Shown here: positions 62,672 through 64,000 of the stretch, piece after piece
Numbering within the stretch: position 1 is the first letter of the stretch
Layout of the letters: every line of letters begins with the position of its first letter
Source: Dokdonia pacifica
GTDB taxonomy: Bacteria; Bacteroidota; Bacteroidia; Flavobacteriales; Flavobacteriaceae
NCBI RefSeq assembly: GCF_900188275.1
Contig: NZ_FZNY01000001.1
Location: 620,001 to 684,000, forward strand
Direction of reading: 5' to 3'
Length of the DNA stretch: 64,000 nucleotides
The notes under the pieces: generated by a model
Database searches by the model: none
Told to the model about the DNA's origin: nothing
What the model saw: only the letters and a program-made list of their open reading frames with translations
Position numbers and translations under genes: made by a program

Positions 62672-62713
62672 CCTCCCTCTCTACCTTTCAGGCATCTCTC
62701 CCAAAGGGAGAGA
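62672..62713. repeat. Dispersed-type stem-loop repeat
   Basis: TCTCTCCC (62695-62702) pairs with GGGAGAGA (62706-62713) around an AAA loop, preceded by CCTCCCTCTCTACCTTTCAG. This is a pyrimidine-rich element of REP style. Confidence 0.45.
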
Positions 62714-62726
62714 ATTATATGCTTAT

Positions 62727-63068
62727 TTAAAGATTAGAAAAATCATAGTGACGCTCTACTTTACAAATACGTATAGTATACGCTTCATACCAAGTACTTT
62801 TTCCTTTAGCCTGTGCTGCTTGATGATCTGTTTGCGCTTTCCATCTCGCAATATCTTCTAGGGTTTTCCAATAAGAAATCGTAATGCCCACTTCATTACG
62901 CGCATGGTCTATTCCTAAATATCCAGGCATGTCTTGTGCAAGTTCTTCAAGATGTTGTGCAGCTAGACTATAGCCTCTAGTGACACTGGTTTGTGTACTT
63001 GCAAAAACAACTGCGTAATAAGGGAGTTCTTTGTGTAATGGGGTTAAAAGTGAGTTTTGTGATGCCAT
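62727..63068 (-). CDS. Antibiotic-biosynthesis-monooxygenase-like (ABM) protein
   Basis: This 113-residue protein fits the dimeric alpha/beta-barrel ABM family: YYAVVFASTQ, then MPGYLGIDHARNEVGITISYWKTLEDIARWKAQTDHQAAQAKGKSTWYEAYTIRICKVER. The last block with its WKxxxxHxxAQxxGxxxWY pattern is typical of the stand-alone members found widely in bacteria. The real substrate is unknown and cofactor-free oxidation is only a family possibility. It has no operon partner. Confidence 0.87.
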   Translation of the reverse strand: MASQNSLLTPLHKELPYYAVVFASTQTSVTRGYSLAAQHLEELAQDMPGYLGIDHARNEVGITISYWKTLEDIARWKAQTDHQAAQAKGKSTWYEAYTIRICKVERHYDFSNL

Positions 63069-63130
63069 ACCAGAAAGTTATCATCCAAAATTACTCTTTT
63101 ATATTGTGAATAAATATAGTTATGCTAGAT

Positions 63131-63868
63131 TTAGTTTTTAAGAAATCGTTTTGCTGTCACCTTTCCCTTTTGATCTTCTATACGAAGAAAATACAATCCA
63201 GATTTCCAATGTTGAACATCTATTGAGTTTATACCTAATGCTTCTTTAGAGGTTGTTATAAGCATTCTTCCTTGTATATCAAATACAGTTATGGTATAAT
63301 CTTCTTGACTATCAGTTTCTATATATAATTGACTTTGAACAGGGTTTGGATAGATAGAAAAAGAAGGCAACGTATTATCTCTTAAAGACAAAAAAGGATT
63401 CCCATAAAAAGCAGCATCTCCATTCGTATTATATACAGATAATGTTGGGGCATTACCAAGATATATAATATCATACTCAAATACATCTTCAATCCCATTT
63501 AAATAAAAATTAAAATATAAGTTCTCAAAAACACTATTCTCAGACAAATCACACTCTATTAAGGTCATTGAGTATTCATCAAATGAAAAAGAAGGAAGCA
63601 TTCCTGTTTCTTCTTGAAAAGATAAAAATCCAAAAAAGCCATTACACACATAAGTATCAAATACGGGAGGAATTCCTTCACTTTCTTCTTCAAAAACAAG
63701 ACCTATCATTTCTACTTCATCATTCATAGGAGGAACAAAATCTTCTCCGTCTATCGTTAAAAGTTCTAATTTCCACTCTCCTTCAAAGAGAACAGGAAAT
63801 TGTGCAAATACACTTTGAGATACCATTAAAGATATGCATGTAATAAAAAACAACTGTTTTTTCATCAT
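63131..63868 (-). CDS. Small T9SS-exported protein
   Basis: This 245-residue protein has a signal peptide (QLFFITCISLMVSQSVFAQF). A beta-rich region of about 140 residues follows (FEGEWKLELLTIDGEDFVPP, VCNGFFGFLSF) that recalls META/lipocalin-like proteins, with two cysteines (VCNGF and IECDL) that could pair. It ends in a type A T9SS sorting domain: FSIYPNPVQSQLYIETDSQEDYTITVFDIQGRML, then WKSGLYFLRIEDQKGKVTAKRFLKN. It is secreted or surface-held. The function of the first domain is not established. Confidence 0.85.
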   Translation of the reverse strand: MMKKQLFFITCISLMVSQSVFAQFPVLFEGEWKLELLTIDGEDFVPPMNDEVEMIGLVFEEESEGIPPVFDTYVCNGFFGFLSFQEETGMLPSFSFDEYSMTLIECDLSENSVFENLYFNFYLNGIEDVFEYDIIYLGNAPTLSVYNTNGDAAFYGNPFLSLRDNTLPSFSIYPNPVQSQLYIETDSQEDYTITVFDIQGRMLITTSKEALGINSIDVQHWKSGLYFLRIEDQKGKVTAKRFLKN

Positions 63869-64000
63869 TGATTATTTAGAAATTTAAGATACTATTTATT
63901 CTGTAAAATAATAGAAAATAGATAGATAGATATTTTTTTAATAGCTATATTCATATCTTACTTTTAATACTAGCATAACACTGGTGTCTTTTCTTTTTAA

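Larger units (their letters stand above)
62414..62726. other. 313-bp intergenic region upstream of the macroglobulin gene
   Basis: It contains the 22-bp palindrome at 62442-62463 and a small stem-loop repeat near 62672-62713. The rest is AT-rich without a recognisable gene; the promoter of the macroglobulin/pbpC unit should lie here. Confidence 0.6.

Noticed and set aside
63915-63940. Short TAGA-type tandem repeat near the right edge
   Set aside because: Only three or four units in an AT-rich leader; not clearly more than chance.

Overview
The window is a chromosomal stretch of a low-GC marine-type Bacteroidota, almost certainly Flavobacteriaceae. The evidence is type IX secretion (T9SS) cargo, PorP/SprF and gliding-type C-terminal domains, two SusC/Oar-like TonB receptors, DUF2480/DUF3078/DUF5689 and CCC-motif proteins, and -7 boxes of the Bacteroidota form TAnnTTTG. 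A Dokdonia-like genus is possible, but that is only an impression. I saw no rRNA, tRNA, CRISPR array, prophage or intact insertion sequence.

Layout. 1-7.2 kb: the SUF iron-sulfur assembly locus (sufC end, a four-helix-bundle gene, sufD, sufS, an acetyltransferase, a META lipoprotein, sufE, a sufT-like gene), then DUF2480 and two DUF3078 proteins to 8.3 kb. 8.3-14.7 kb: a membrane protein, hflX, a nuclease/phosphatase-fold enzyme and a T9SS-exported protein. 15.2-22.6 kb: a large choice-of-anchor-L adhesin, its PorP/SprF partner and an OmpA protein, a typical T9SS surface module. 23.4-28.9 kb: a TonB receptor with a DUF5689 lipoprotein, divergent from a secreted nuclease/phosphatase, plausibly for nucleic-acid or phosphate scavenging. 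29-34.4 kb: a small membrane protein, an astacin-type metalloprotease and an Oar-like TonB receptor. 34.6-39.3 kb: a probable operon DUF3108, tryptophan 2,3-dioxygenase, M23 peptidase, pgi. 39.7-45.9 kb: a LytS/LytTR two-component pair, a large repeat lipoprotein and an unknown secreted protein. 46-49 kb: tyrosine catabolism (hmgA, CCC membrane protein, hppD). 49.2-52.5 kb: dinB, a divergent NAD-binding protein, a VOC-CYTH fusion and a YCII lipoprotein. 52.5-54.3 kb: a Xre-RES toxin-antitoxin pair with an Mrr-like nuclease. 54.4-62.4 kb: the alpha-2-macroglobulin/PbpC periplasmic pair. 62.7-63.9 kb: an ABM monooxygenase-like protein and a small T9SS protein.

The most unusual feature is not a gene. 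It is an iterated palindrome, core TTTCGCGAAA and full form TACGCTTTCGCGAAAGCGTA, found 16 times in 64 kb: 10 times inside genes, in all three reading frames, and 6 times between genes. Four further sites look like the palindrome pulled apart by other small inverted repeats. It lies at the same place in two paralogous genes, and a different small repeat appears to have become the linker of a two-domain fusion protein. Other signs of local rearrangement are an inverted-repeat-flanked gene inside the suf operon, a duplicated 3' end of the sufT-like gene, and a duplicated 40-bp terminator beside the metalloprotease gene.
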